This document shows, piece by piece, positions 35,242-46,559 of a DNA stretch of 64,000 bases. Every line of letters begins with the position of its first letter. Positions within the stretch are counted from its first letter, which is position 1. Below the pieces are notes generated by a model. The model searched no databases. It was not told the origin of the DNA and saw only the letters and a list, made by a program, of their open reading frames with translations. Source of the stretch: Auriscalpium vulgare (lineage: Eukaryota > Basidiomycota > Agaricomycetes > Russulales > Auriscalpiaceae); the NCBI GenBank assembly GCA_019915015.1, contig JAHBBC010000005.1, positions 930,001 to 994,000 on the forward strand, given 5' to 3'. The translations under genes and the position numbers were made by a program.

Positions 35242-36508
35242 TCACGCCTTCTCCAACGGCAACACGCTCACAACACGCGTCCTCTTCACCTCCGCACCGT
35301 CCGCCCCAAAGTACCTTCGCGTCTGGAAACTCCAGTGCAGCGCACCCACAATCCACTCCTGCAATCCAAACACATAGAGGTCAACCATCCTGTCGATTTC
35401 CCCTCCCCAAGACGGCAGGCGCCTTTGGTTCTCCACGAACACGTCGATCGTCTGCTTGCACAGACTCCCGACGCGATCTACCGCCTCCTGCAGTGTGGCG
35501 CCTTCATGGGCCATGAAGATACAGATCATGTTGTGCGTGTCCCCGCGGGCCTGTTCCACATTGTACGAAAATATATCCTGGCGTAAGAGTATCGCGTCAG
35601 TATGCTTCCCATTCGACAAAGGCAGCGCGTCTCACATTCGACCACGTCACAAGATCATTGGCTCCTTCATTGAGGGCCATGATGGTCGGGTGCTCGACGA
35701 CTTCGTCAGGCAACGCAAAGCCGTGCGAGTACTCGATCAAGTCGAAGACGGGTTTGCAACCACTGGTATCGCGGCGAACGTCGATGTATGACTCGAGATC
35801 CGGAATGATCCCGCGAGCGCGGTCAGACGCCTGCTGATGCACCGACTGGAAGAACATATTCATCGACGACTTGAATCGCTGCTGGACAGCCGGCGGGCAG
35901 TCGACGATGCAGCGCGACCAGAAGCTGCAAACGCATGCTCGGTGAGCGTCAAGGTAAACACGATGAAATAAAGACACCTACTCGCGGGCCAGCTTGGCTG
36001 CGCTGATCTCTTCTATATCACCCTTCTGCCCGCGGAGAGGTTTGAAGCCTTCAGGCCATTCAAAGGCGTTCATCACCCAGTCACTCAGGCCCTTGGCGTC
36101 CCGAGCCATCATCCCGTCGGAGATGTTGTCCAGGTGGAAGAGAAAATTCATGAAGTCGCTAACAACGCGCAGGCGCTCCGACGAACAGTTATTGTAGCAG
36201 AACGCGGTCAACTCGCCGGCCAGCAAGCCGCGCGATGCGGCCAACTTGCGGGGTGTGAAGTGTGCGACAAATGAGAGCATCCAGTCAAGCGAACAATTCG
36301 CCACGGCATCTCCGTTTCGGTGATAGATTAGAGGAAACGTGCAGTGCGAAACGAGGTCAGGGAGAAGGAAGGAGCCGGCGGCCTCTACGAGCGTCGGCGT
36401 GGGGGATACCGTTCGAGTCGAGGTGGTCGGCGTAGTCGGAGGGGATGATAAGGGAGAGACGTTGCTGGAAGACAAAAATGCGTCGAAGGCGAGGGTCGAA
36501 AGGGCCAT
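35242..36508 (-). CDS. Terpene synthase, sesquiterpene type
   Basis: Met at 36508 (MALSTLAFDAFLSSS). Three exons in phase. The first metal-binding motif is DNISD in FLFHLDNISDGMM (about residue 127), a D-N variant of DDxxD. The second is the NSE triad NDIFSYNVE, with the Asn at the end of exon 2 and Asp at the start of exon 3. A C-terminal RRY is present (QTRRYFG). Such class I enzymes cyclise farnesyl diphosphate in the cytosol of Agaricomycetes. The N-terminal 45 residues are Ser/Thr/Pro-rich and probably disordered. No P450, transporter or regulator gene is adjacent, so it looks like a solitary synthase. Product cannot be predicted. Confidence 0.92.
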
Positions 36509-38526
36509 GGTCGGAAAGTGGGCGCTGCTGGAGAATACCAGCGGTTTAGTGAGCGTTTTATACCTAGACTCGCCGCCTTGCCTCGCTCAATCATCGAACA
36601 AGGACCGTCCGATCTGATTATGGTGTCAAGACAAATAGCGCAAAAGCAAGTGGAGATGAATCCTCCGAGAGATACCGCCATGCGGGCCGTAGCGGCATCT
36701 GAGCCCTCATCGAATAGCTGTCTCGTCTGCATGCATCAGATTTCGGGTTAGCACGTCTGGGAAATACAATGACGGAAACGAGGGTCCGTGGCGCGCGTGG
36801 TATCCCGAACTGACCGGCGGCCCACGCAGGAATGTCAACCTTCAAAAAACAGGACCTGTGGAGTCATGTCTGGCGTGATCGGCAAAGAAGCGTACCCAGA
36901 GACAATTGGCATATGCACTTCGTATAACCTCCGCAAGGCAGATCTGAGTTTTACCTTTGCCTCGCTCCCAGTCAAGGAACAAAAGGGCTCACAAAATTGC
37001 CGTGCGATGGTAAAACTAATTGTTCTGCGCCTCGCGTGTAATGCAATAGTAGAAGAAGTTCCGAGCTCGTAGCTTTTGGGTGAGTGTCCTCGGACGTTTG
37101 GGAAGACACGATGATGTGGCCCAGATGGCATCATGACAAGTGAAATAGCGCATGGATGACCAGGTTGGGAAACGGGACTCGGAGACGTAGAGGCCGCACC
37201 CGGAGCCAACCATTTGGACGTTGTCAGCTGATTTTTCGGCACACTCAGCACGTTGCCAGTCGTAGGGGGCCAGGTGGAGGTGGAGGATGCTGCCACCAAC
37301 TTAGAGAGTTGCCGCATCCGGCAGAGCCACAGCCACGCCACGGGTTCTCCCAAATCTGGGACATGCCTCTCTCCCGTGAGGCAGTAGACTAGCTTGATTT
37401 GCACGCGTGGCACGAGATCCCGGAAACTAGGAAGGTTGAGTGCCGTCATTGAGCGGCAGTGTGGACAGTTGGAGGTTGATTGCAACTCTGTGAGCCTCGC
37501 GCACTGCTCCGTCGGAAGTTCCTAGACAGCATGTCAGTGGAGAGGTAGACTTCGACAAGACAGCACTCACATGTAAACCTCCTCATCTGACGGTTCGAAA
37601 TGATGCGGGAACCTCGCATATCCACGGCCATGGTCAACGACTCAGTACCTGAAGTCCGCCCCATCTTCTTCGGACCCGTAATCATGTCTCCATGCGTTCC
37701 TTGGCGAAGATGAGTTGAGCATGACATCGGCCGCAAGGTCGCGTCCAAGGTTTGACCGGATGTGCGGATACTCGGCTGCAGCCGGACAGAGAATCATGGA
37801 AGGTGCTAAAGGCCGTCCAAACTACCCAGTTTTGATTTTGACGGAACAAATCAAATGTTGAGATTGAGAGCGTCGCACCAAATCTCAAGCACGGAGATAT
37901 GAACGAATAGAAAGGAAATCGTGCCGTGGCGGCCGGATCATCATCTTTGGGAGCGTAAGCCGAGCCGAGGAAGTGGGTGCGCACTCGAAAAGAGCAGAGG
38001 ATTCTCGAATGACTGTGGCTGGCTGATGCGGTCTAGTCGGTGGCGGCGGCGGCGTCGAGTAAGCTATGCAAACCAATGAGACCCGAAATGAATCCTCGAG
38101 AGTTCTTCGACGGAGGTCACCAAGTGTACAGCGACAGCGTCCCTTGGGAAAAGTTTCTCTAGGAGAGATGGCACATTCTGCCATCTTCAGGATATATGCG
38201 AGTTTCTGCAGCCTATACGGTCGTGAGGGTATGAGAGCAGTCGCAGCTTGCAAGCCACATATTCCTTAGCATGCTTACCATTTCACTCACGTCAACTTGC
38301 AGGCGGGAGATCGCGGTCAATATCACTGTGCGGCGGAAGTCGAAGAGTCTACTTACCGGGGAATTTCCGCTAGCACAATTGTCTGGGAATCTCACTGGAG
38401 TGAATAGGTCGTGATAGTTTCGTCTGATCGTAGAGATGCATTAAGTCGTCGCGTAAGATGGGGTACGGGTATTACAGCCTTCACATGGATATACAGCAGC
38501 GGACAAAGAGGCCAACGGATGAGGCG
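36509..38526. other. Gene-poor region, possible decayed minus-strand gene
   Basis: About 2 kb without a gene that can be assembled. Minus-strand frames around 37485-36835 and 38395-37885 have somewhat protein-like stretches (e.g. PSFRDLVPRVQIKLVYCL; LQKLAYILKMAECAISPRE), vaguely like the variable leucine-rich part of an F-box protein. They are broken by stops and no intron set links them. It may be a degraded gene; it also holds the terpene synthase promoter. Confidence 0.35.
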
Positions 38527-40681
38527 TTATAGTTTGATGAACGAGGTGTCCATCCCGTGTCCAAAATTCCAAATGCATATTTTCTGAGAACGCATGAGTA
38601 AGACGCCGCTAGCACATGCCATAAACTCACCTGGTCTTCTCCGCAAGAAACAACCTGGAGATGAGATAGACAAATTAGCGAGCATTTAGCAATCAAATGC
38701 AACCAACAGACCTTCGTACAGTCGGAACCGACACAGAAGATCCTTCCCGTATGGCCTCCAAAAAGATTTGCCAGCATGCGACCGCTTTTGCGATCCCACA
38801 CCTTGACGGACAGATCATAACTTCCGCTGACCACGAACTCAGGTCCAAGTGCGACGCTACGCACGAGATCCCCGTGTGAACACTGCTGACGAGACTTTCG
38901 GCTGGTAGCTTCCACGGCGTTTGGGATACTCGTCGAGGAGTCCCCCACCGGTACAGCGCCGCCGCAGTTGTGACACATAGCCAAACTCGTGTCCCCCGTC
39001 TCGCTGTCCTCTTCAAGAGGTACAGAAGCTAGGGACGGGAGTGGGACGGCGGCTTGTGTATCAAATTCAGGTGACGTGGACCAGCCTTGCGCCGACTCGA
39101 TGTTATACAGACGGATGTGCTTGTCGGAGGATCCCGATAGCACAAAGGGGAAGTCCAAGTCGATGGAGGCGATACTTCATGTAACCCTATGAGAGAAACT
39201 CAATTCCATGGTAGTATGACTCACCCTCTGTTATGGTGGTCCTCGAAGGTACGCACAAGCGCTCCAGTCTCAGCGTCCCAGAGACGCATTGAGCGATCGC
39301 CTGACGCCGATATGATGAATTTTGACGATATCGAGACTGCGTTGACAGCCGCACGGTGCCCGCCCATCACGTGCTGTCTTGTCAAGTCGGGAAAAAGGTA
39401 TGTTCGAACAGTACGATCTTGGGCAAGAGGTAAGCAACAAAAGACTGACCGGAACAAGCACACAAGCTGACCTTTGGAACATGACACTAGGCGCTTGTCA
39501 TCAAACCGAACACAGAGGACGCTGTCCAGATGATCCTCGATGACTTTGACCAGCCGATTCTTCGCCAAGTCCCATAAGACCACGGTACTGTCACTGCCGG
39601 CGCTGGCAAGGTAGCCCCCATAGACGCACATGCTCAGGACGCTGCCTGCGTGCACCCCGTCTATGGTGCGAATGAGTGCACCTGATCGCAAATCCCACTC
39701 CTTAATGGTGCAGTCCTTCGAGCCAGTGAAGAGGACCTGCACTCCAGTGTCGGGATACGTGTAAAGTTGTAGGCAGTATATCGTGTTCGTGTGTGAATTC
39801 GGTTGTCCTCGTGTTTGGAGAACAGATAGACGGTAGGAGCCCGTGAGGAAGTTGTGCCGTAGGCGGATGCGCGACAGACATAATAGTTTGTAGTCTGGTC
39901 GAAGACGGGGCGTCGGCTGGGATGGGATAACAGCGGGCGCAGAGTGGCGTGATGCCGGCTGAGCGTTGATCGAGTAGGAGTCGTGGCGTCGTGACCGCTC
40001 CGCATGGGAGGACTGAAAGAACGATGGAGCATTGTCGGAGTTGTCGACTGAGGCATCCATGGATGCGAAGCCCGAGTCTTCCATCGAGGCAGACGGTGCA
40101 TCTAGCATGATTTCGTCCTCTTCGTCGCCCATACCCTCATCGTCTGTGTCGTGTTGCGGCGCGTCCATGGCAGGCCACTTGACACTCCGTGAGACAAGAG
40201 ACGGCTCCTTCCACGCCCACCCTCTCGCCGTGCATAGTCGCTTCCATAGGGAAGGGTCGTTCGCCAGGATACGCCATCTGCCGCTGACAAGTCCGCAGTA
40301 GAGCAGTGTTTTCCAGGAAAGGTATGAGAGGATGTGCAGCGCCACTTCTGTCGGAAGGAGCTGTGGAGTTTGTTCGTTTAAACATTTGGGCAAAGTTCGA
40401 TGGAGAAAGGAGCGTACACCGACGATGTCAAGCTGCAGGAGTGGCACCATATGGCGCTGCAGAGCGACGAGGCTGGACCTGGGAAGGGACGCTAGCAAGA
40501 TATACGCCAGCTCTTCGCGGGTGTCAGAAATCAGGCTGCATCGACAAGCCGGAGACGCACCCTCCCGCTCCCGAACAGACTTGTTCTGTAAAGTCGCGTG
40601 GTCATCAAAGTCTGTGTACGACATCCGGCCCCTGACATTCCTGTCGTACGACACGGTGTGAGAGCTAGAGTTGGAGGTCAT
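38527..40681 (-). CDS. F-box/WD40-repeat protein (SCF substrate receptor)
   Basis: Met at 40681. An N-terminal helical region (SLISDTREELAYILLASLPRS) precedes an F-box (LLPTEVALHILSYLSWKTLL, RWRILANDPSLWKRLC). After an acidic, Ser-rich insert come about seven WD repeats: GSKDCTIKEWDLRSG, GSDSTVVLWDL, SCSKDRTVRTYLF, ASGDRSMRLWD, GSSDKHIRLYNI, GSYDLSVKVWDRKSG and GEDQKICIWNF. The last is built from two short 3' exons ending ...MDTSFIKL. Introns join in phase. The layout fits the Met30/Pof1/beta-TrCP class that presents phosphorylated substrates to a cullin-RING ubiquitin ligase. The exact orthologue is not settled. Confidence 0.88.
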
Positions 40682-41035
40682 TGCTGGACATCAAGGAAGG
40701 AAGAGATCATGAGGCGAAAGCTGTGGCCTGCTCCGCTGGATACTTGGGTGGCATGCAGAGTCCAGGCTTGGTCTGTGTCGGGAGCGGCTGCTTTTGGCAG
40801 GTCATTCCCGCGCTCTTTGTCCTATTACATATTCGCGGACCGGGCGAGCTCTCTACTACGACCTTGCCGTCGTGATACGGTCGACAAAATGCCCGAGGAG
40901 ACAGAATATTCTGCGCATCGGCCGGATTCCCTGCGTGCCTTTCACAGACAGCAATGCAAATAACTACGTTTGCTACATGAAACCATACAGATGTCCAAAA
41001 CATTGAACACGACAGCAAAGCAGTTGTGCAAACAG
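40682..41035. promoter_or_regulatory. Intergenic region upstream of F-box/WD40 gene
   Basis: About 350 bases between the F-box/WD40 start and the SH3-protein stop. No gene recognised; presumed promoter. Confidence 0.4.
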
Positions 41036-42412
41036 TTATCCCACCGAACGCAGCGAGGCGCGAAGACTACTCCCTCGTCTGGATCTCCGTCCCTCACTAG
41101 CCACTGCCGGCATGAATTGACCGCCGCCTCCTTCCAAGCACTCCAGCGGAACCATTCCCTGGACACCCCTGGCATTGGTGCACAGAGCCCAGCCATCATC
41201 GAACCTGCTGGTGATCTGCAGCGTTTCTCCTGGAGTGATCGCGAGTTCGTCTGGCAAGGACCTGACGAACGTCACGCGAACAAGGGTTGGTGACCCATCC
41301 GGTGAGCTTGGAGGCATCTGCGTTTGTGGGGAAGCCGGAGTAGTTCGCATGGGCGATAATGGGAGGCCAGGGATTGTCAATGGGTTTGGGAACGATGCAG
41401 GAGTAGGTGTGAGGAAGGGAGGCGGCGGCTTCCGCGTCACTGTCGAGGGTTTGTCTGGCCCAATGGATGCGGGAGCTCCAATCATGAAGGGCTCGATTTG
41501 GGGTGGCGCGACGGAGCCTTCCTCCATCGCAGATGTATCGCCCTGGAACGATGGTGCGCCAATCCTCCAGCGACGCAAGCTACGCTTGCGAACCTGCCGC
41601 CGTCGCAACAAGAAGAATACAACGGCTCCCCCACATAATAGAAGCACGATCACGATGACAGCTACAGCGGCTGCAGAAATATGGGAGCCTGACTTGGCCG
41701 CACCATGGGTGCTTGCTAGGTCGGAGTTGCCAGTGGCCTGTGCGGTGGGATCGGACGAGCTCTTGCTAGGGCTCGGCGGGCTGAATCCGGGAAACGGTGA
41801 GGACGAGCTCGCAGATGACGAGTTGGGTGTTACTGACGAAGACGAGCTGGCAGATGACGAGTTGGGGGTCACTGACGAAGACGTGACCGGCAACGTGGTC
41901 GATGAAGTGGATGGCGTTGCTGCTGTGGACGACGACGGCGCTACCGGTGAAGTCACAGATGCCGACGAGGTCGCGGTGACCAGGGACGACGAAGACGTCG
42001 TGGCCACAGAGTCGGAGGTCGTAGCAAGTAACGACGACACAGCAATAGAGCTGGACGATGTCACCGATTGCACAACAAAGAAAGTGGAGGTCCGGGTGGG
42101 CAGCGAGCTTGACGCGGACAGTGACGATGACGGAACACTTGCTGTCGACGCCACTGTGAAAGGTGGACTGGGGGTATCCTCGTCGTCGGAATGGTCGTCG
42201 TCGTCGTCGTCGTCGTCGACTCCAACGAGGATGGGCACCACATTGTCGGACGACGTTACACCCAGAAGTATCTCCGGCACCGCCGCCGACACTCCAGTGG
42301 GGGGGGCCTGAATGTCTTGTGCACCACCCTCGCCGTCGCGGTCGTTGGGTTGAAAAGAACGCTCTGCACGGCTCACCCGCGCAGCAGGGCCGACATTGCG
42401 AGAGCGTGGCAT
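41036..42412 (-). CDS. Single-pass membrane protein with Ser/Thr-rich ectodomain and SH3 domain
   Basis: One open frame of 458 residues. An acidic tract (VDDDDDDDDHSDDED) precedes about 170 residues of Ser/Thr that should be heavily O-glycosylated. A hydrophobic segment follows (HISAAAVAVIVIVLLLCGGA, then VVFFLL) and a basic stop (RRRQVRKR). The intracellular half is Pro-rich and ends in an SH3 domain (LVRVTFVRSLPDELAITPGE, FDDGWALC, GVQGMVPLECLE). The layout resembles fungal mucin-like or Sho1-like surface sensors, though Sho1 has four membrane spans. No signal peptide is visible; an upstream exon may be missing, and a GTGAGC site near 42390 hints at one. A long frame on the opposite strand is a by-product of the repeats. 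Confidence 0.8.
   Translation of the reverse strand: MPRSRNVGPAARVSRAERSFQPNDRDGEGGAQDIQAPPTGVSAAVPEILLGVTSSDNVVPILVGVDDDDDDDDHSDDEDTPSPPFTVASTASVPSSSLSASSSLPTRTSTFFVVQSVTSSSSIAVSSLLATTSDSVATTSSSSLVTATSSASVTSPVAPSSSTAATPSTSSTTLPVTSSSVTPNSSSASSSSSVTPNSSSASSSSPFPGFSPPSPSKSSSDPTAQATGNSDLASTHGAAKSGSHISAAAVAVIVIVLLLCGGAVVFFLLRRRQVRKRSLRRWRIGAPSFQGDTSAMEEGSVAPPQIEPFMIGAPASIGPDKPSTVTRKPPPPFLTPTPASFPNPLTIPGLPLSPMRTTPASPQTQMPPSSPDGSPTLVRVTFVRSLPDELAITPGETLQITSRFDDGWALCTNARGVQGMVPLECLEGGGGQFMPAVASEGRRSRRGSSLRASLRSVG
41799..41876 (-). repeat. Two-copy 39-base tandem repeat in SH3 gene
   Basis: Near-identical 39-base units encode SSSVTPNSSSASS twice in the Ser/Thr-rich ectodomain. Third-base changes between copies show some age. 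Confidence 0.8.
42193..42218 (-). repeat. GTC/GAC trinucleotide microsatellite
   Basis: About eight GTC units in a row, coding for a poly-Asp tract on the minus strand. Likely length-variable among strains. Confidence 0.85.
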
Positions 42413-43055
42413 GCCAATGATAGAGAGAAAAAAGAGCGGCCACAGGCCGAAGGGAAAGGAAAGGAAAGAGCGTGCAGGTCTTCAGGTCGCCAGGATGAAA
42501 GGAGACTGGGGAGACATGCAGTGTTAAGACAAGATCGTCTTGGCCGAGAAGAAGGGTTCTCGCCGCCTGCGTCGCCGGGGTGACGACGCAGCTGATCGCA
42601 ACGCTGCCAGGTACACCACGCTCGAACACGCACCTCGAGCATAGTTAGCGCCGCCTTCCGATCACACTGTGCATCGAGGCATTGTCGGGGATGAGAATTT
42701 GTTGATGCCATCCTTCAATAAGCAGTCGAGTGACACGGACAAGCATTGCACGTCGTGGTGAACGCGAACCTGTCAAGCTCCGCGCGCGTGTGTTATGCAA
42801 CGCCTCGCACGCACTGACACTGACAGATAGTGCGCAGCTAGGCCTGGGGCTATCGAGGCAGAAGTTGATACATCATACACTATCAAAGATACAGGATATG
42901 GGATTACTGCGAAATGTCAAGAATGTAGTCCGATGTGAAAGCCAAAGTGTCCTGATAACGTGGGTCATAAAGTGTGATAGTCCTCGTGAGTTTCTTGTGC
43001 AACCGTTTCAACGTACACCGATGTCGGCGATATTATGTGTTGTAGGATATGTAGA
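42413..43055. promoter_or_regulatory. Intergenic region upstream of SH3 gene
   Basis: About 640 bases between the SH3-protein Met and the stop of the KRE9/KNH-type gene. It may contain an unrecognised 5' exon of the SH3 gene. No motif was recognised. Confidence 0.4.
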
Positions 43056-43618
43056 TCACTTGGTGATCTTAAACTTGGGACTGAAGTTGCCGGAGTCACC
43101 GAACACTGCGCATGGCGTCAGACCCGTGAAGCAAGCGATGATGCGATGGTATATGCTCACAGACGAGAGAATAGTCCGACGCAGGGGTGACCTTTGGAAC
43201 GGTGACCTCGATACGGCCTTGGAGAATGTTAAAGCCCGACGCCAAGGTGACTGCGATCCAGAATCAGCGGCCAGAAACATGGACATCCGGGGACAGAACT
43301 CACTGTTTGTCGCCAGATTACCCTTCCTCAGGACAATGAACCCGATCTTGTTGGTGATGTTGACGGGAGGGTCGCTGACATCCCTACAGAAAGTGGTTGC
43401 AGGTTGAGCGATCGTCATCGACAGAAGGGCAGTCATGGAGCGCACCATGTGACATTATGGCGGTTGCCGATTTTCCAGACGGTACCAGCATGGGGGTAGA
43501 GGACGGGAGGGGTGTAGACGTCACGTCGGTCGAGGTCGGCGAGGGGCGCGGCTGAGACGATGGTGAGGAGCGAGAGGACGAGGACGACGAGGTTCGTGAT
43601 GGTGGTCGTGAGCTGCAT
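43056..43618 (-). CDS. Small secreted KRE9/KNH-type protein
   Basis: Met at 43618 (MQLTTTITNLVVLVLSLLTIVSA) gives a clear signal peptide. Four exons join in phase: ...YPHAGTVWKIGNRHNVTW / DVSDPPVNITNKIGFIVLRK / ITLASGFNILQGRIEVTVPK...DYSLV / LFGDSGNFSPKFKITK. The YPxxGTVWxxGxxHNVTW and GDSGNFSPKFKI motifs mark the Ser-Thr-rich membrane-anchored / KRE9-KNH family linked to cell-wall beta-1,6-glucan. At about 120 residues it ends right after the domain, with no Ser/Thr stalk or GPI signal, so it should be freely secreted. Confidence 0.88.
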
Positions 43619-46559
43619 GGCGGGATTAGGCGGGAGCAAGAGGTGGATATGTGTACTACGGATTGTTTGAGAGACGAACGCCTGACTGGCAGTGCAGGCG
43701 GACGGGGCCTTTTATAAGAGGGCGGGGACGGGGAGCAAGGCCGTTAGGGTCGAGGCCATGTGGACGATGGCCCGGTGATAATCCAGTCAGCTGCCTGCGC
43801 ATCGGCTCGGCTCCTCTGCAGCCTCTCATAGTTCTCCCGTAAGACGGAGCGCGCACGCCGCATAAACCGACCAGAGTGCCTCTGGGCTGTCCTGGAGCCA
43901 CGACTCGGAGCGCTCTGCAAGCTCCGACTCCTTCCTCCGCACAGATCAATTTATCGTTCGCAGGCATCGCGACTTGGGACCCAACCTCAGCCTCTCCTCC
44001 AGCCAGAGAGCCTTTACGCGAGTGCCGACTAACACTGCACCGGTGTCGTCAGCGTGCTCTGCGACCATCCTGCGCGTGGCGCCTCAATGCTCCCGATATC
44101 CGCCTCCCAATGAGATCGCAGAATGCTTTCTCGTCGTGGAGTGGGCGGGGGCAGTGCGGCTGACGTGTTGGCTCTCAGCGGAGATGACTTCAAGCCTGGT
44201 AGGCAACACAGCCAATCCGACAACACAACCAGTTGCATGTTGCACGGCACGCGGAAAGAGGCAGGGCGCGGGCCATTTGCGCCTTGATGTGCGGGGCGTA
44301 TGGCGTTCCGACAATGCAGGAAACGAGGCTTCGAAAAAATTGAGCAAGCTCGCCCTGGTCAATTCTTCTCGAATTCCCTGATGCGTCGACAGACACGGCA
44401 AGGATGTCCGGCTAAGTGAATGTTCCTCGCGTCCTCCAAGATGGAGTGAGCTCACGCGACGCAATTAGAGGGGGGCTTGTGGCCTGCATCGATGTCACCT
44501 TTACATAACAGACAGACAAGAGGTGAAGCTCCATACCGATCCTTCGCAGACTCTGTACGATCCGCGTACACCCTTCGATTTAGGTCAGTGATACCTACTG
44601 CCCCCACCGCAACATCGCGCCCAGTCTTTAGCGCCGCAGTCTCCACTGTCACAAATGGGAGTTGACACTGCATCTCGCGTTGAATGCGGTGTGTTCGAAA
44701 GTTCGCAGCGGCAAAGCGATAGGACATTCGGCGGTGTCACAGGGTATGCGAGAGCATCTGGGTCCACATGCCTCCGGGCCGACAAAAGCTAAGTAGCAGA
44801 CGGTGAGTATTGCCCTTGCTGAGCACAGCATGCCTACGAAGCACTTACAAATTCCATCCATCACGGAAGACAGAGCAAATGGAGGCAGGCCATGGGCAAG
44901 CCTTCTGGGAACCGTCGAGCGAGCTTGTGGAAAAGGTAAGGAACCCGCCCGGCGCCGGTTCATACATTGGTACCACGGCGGTTGGCGCCAGTCGGTACTT
45001 GTGCAATGATGCCCTCGTTCGCGATCCTAGCTGCATGTCCAACATGCGTGGGTCCCATGCAACGTCCGTGTGAGTGAAGACTCGCACTAGGCAGGATTGA
45101 ACTGCGGGGGCATTGAAGGATAGAACCTTTGTTCGCAGACTCGGAGAAGCGGGACCAAGTAAAGGAACTAGTATACCGGACGGGTGAGAAGGTTCGCGGC
45201 GTGCACGCGTGTCCATGGTGTGAACGTAAGTGCACCCAGCGGCAGAGCCCTCCAATGAGCGAGTACAAGACGTAGGCGAGATGGGAAGTCCCCGTGAACG
45301 AGCCTCGCGAACTTCGAGTTCGACTTCAACGCGATGTGACTATCTCACGTGGATAGTGACTGCGTGACATATATAAAGTGCAAATTTTCGTAGCGGCTGG
45401 CTTTTCAATCCCTCAAGTCCCCACTTCCAGACTGAGTTTGAGCAACTGAACAGCCTCCCGATATAACGTAACTGAAGTGCAGCTCTCTTCCTTGCCGGTG
45501 TCCTGAAGGTGTATCAATGATCTCAGTACGTTTATCGTCAACTTTGGGAGGGCTATTTTCGTTCTAGGATGACTTCATTCTCTTCCCCGTCCTATACGAC
45601 CATGCCGAGGAATAGAGGTGTCTGTTCGCAACAGACGCGTGTTCTACGGAGCATATAGTGTACTTGCCAGTGCCATTTTGTCTGACTTTCCCTCCGTTGC
45701 AGTCCTTCTCTGTTTGACAGCGGTACTAACGCGATCATCACCTAGTGCCCATGTTCTTTTACCCCCGCTATGTAGCATCATGTCTCCGGAGGTGAGTGTC
45801 TTGCTCTATGTAACTTCATCGCACGCCGTTCTTCCGGATGAAAAATTGCCGAAATTCGCAGTTTCCACCCTAACGCCCTCCTTCTGGAGTACTCCCCCAA
45901 CGCCGAACGTCTACATTGCCCCTCCCTGCTCGCTGAACCCATTGGCTGAGTTGGAGTGCGGCCCGCCGTTCCTTGAACGGTGCGCTGGGCGCAAGGCGGG
46001 CGGTCGGCGTGATGAGGGTCTAACGCCCTTCCTATGGATGTCTGATCTCCTCTCTCATGACGGCGTTGCATTACTTCCCCGAGTCGGAAGTCAATCGCTA
46101 ACGTTGGATTCCTTGTTCATCAGGTCATTGTCTGCATTGTCTCTCGACGGCTTTGCGGCACGCATAAGTTGAGGATCTCGTTTCTTCGTATTGTCTACTG
46201 CTGTACATCACCCTTGCATGTCGTCGTGTAGCGACTCCGGCCATCACTAGATGCGGATCTAGGTCAGAATTATCAGGCCCATCAGTGCCGTCGGTTGCCT
46301 GGAGTGGGCACTGAGCGCGATGTCGCGGACAGTGCCAACACGAAGTGACGGTAAAGAGCGTAAACATGTCAATTGGGACAACTGCGGTCACGCAGTATGC
46401 TGGCATCTAATTCGCATCTAAGATGAGTATAATCCAAAAAAAAGTCAAATAGTCTGAGCGTCATTCGTAAACAAGCAGTAGTGTGGGTCTGGTGTGAGTG
46501 ATGATAGATAGTAATAAAGAGTTGGGCAGGTAATATACGAGGGGCAGATGCGCCCGATG
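43619..46559. other. Long region without a recognised gene
   Basis: Nearly 3 kb with no protein family recognised on either strand. A TATATAAAG box at about 45370 is followed by pyrimidine-rich sequence and several good splice-like signals (GTGAGT at 45790, TACTAAC at about 45724). A short spliced transcript of small or no coding capacity may start near 45400, but I could not build a convincing reading frame. The first part should hold the KRE9/KNH-type promoter and the last the FAN1 3' end. Confidence 0.4.
45366..45376 (+). promoter_or_regulatory. TATA-box-like element in the gene-free region
   Basis: CATATATAAAG is one of the best TATA matches seen in the window, with a CT-rich tract 40-100 bases downstream. 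It suggests a promoter for an unidentified plus-strand transcript. Confidence 0.4.

Noticed and set aside
36835..37485. 216-residue minus-strand frame as a real gene
   Set aside because: No conserved motif, and neighbouring frames cannot be linked by plausible introns; kept only as a possible relic.
41175..42311. 378-residue open frame antisense to the SH3 membrane protein
   Set aside because: It mirrors the Ser/Thr repeats and poly-Asp microsatellite; the product is low-complexity Asp/Glu/Val with no motif.
42163..42583. Arg-rich plus-strand frames
   Set aside because: Generated by the trinucleotide repeat read in other frames.
44845..45268. Overlapping minus-strand frames of 100-136 residues
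   Set aside because: No start context, motifs or supportive composition; several frames overlap, as expected by chance in GC-rich DNA.
45618..46172. 184-residue plus-strand frame
   Set aside because: Composition is unremarkable, it contains splice-like signals internally, and no family is recognised; noted only as part of the gene-free region.
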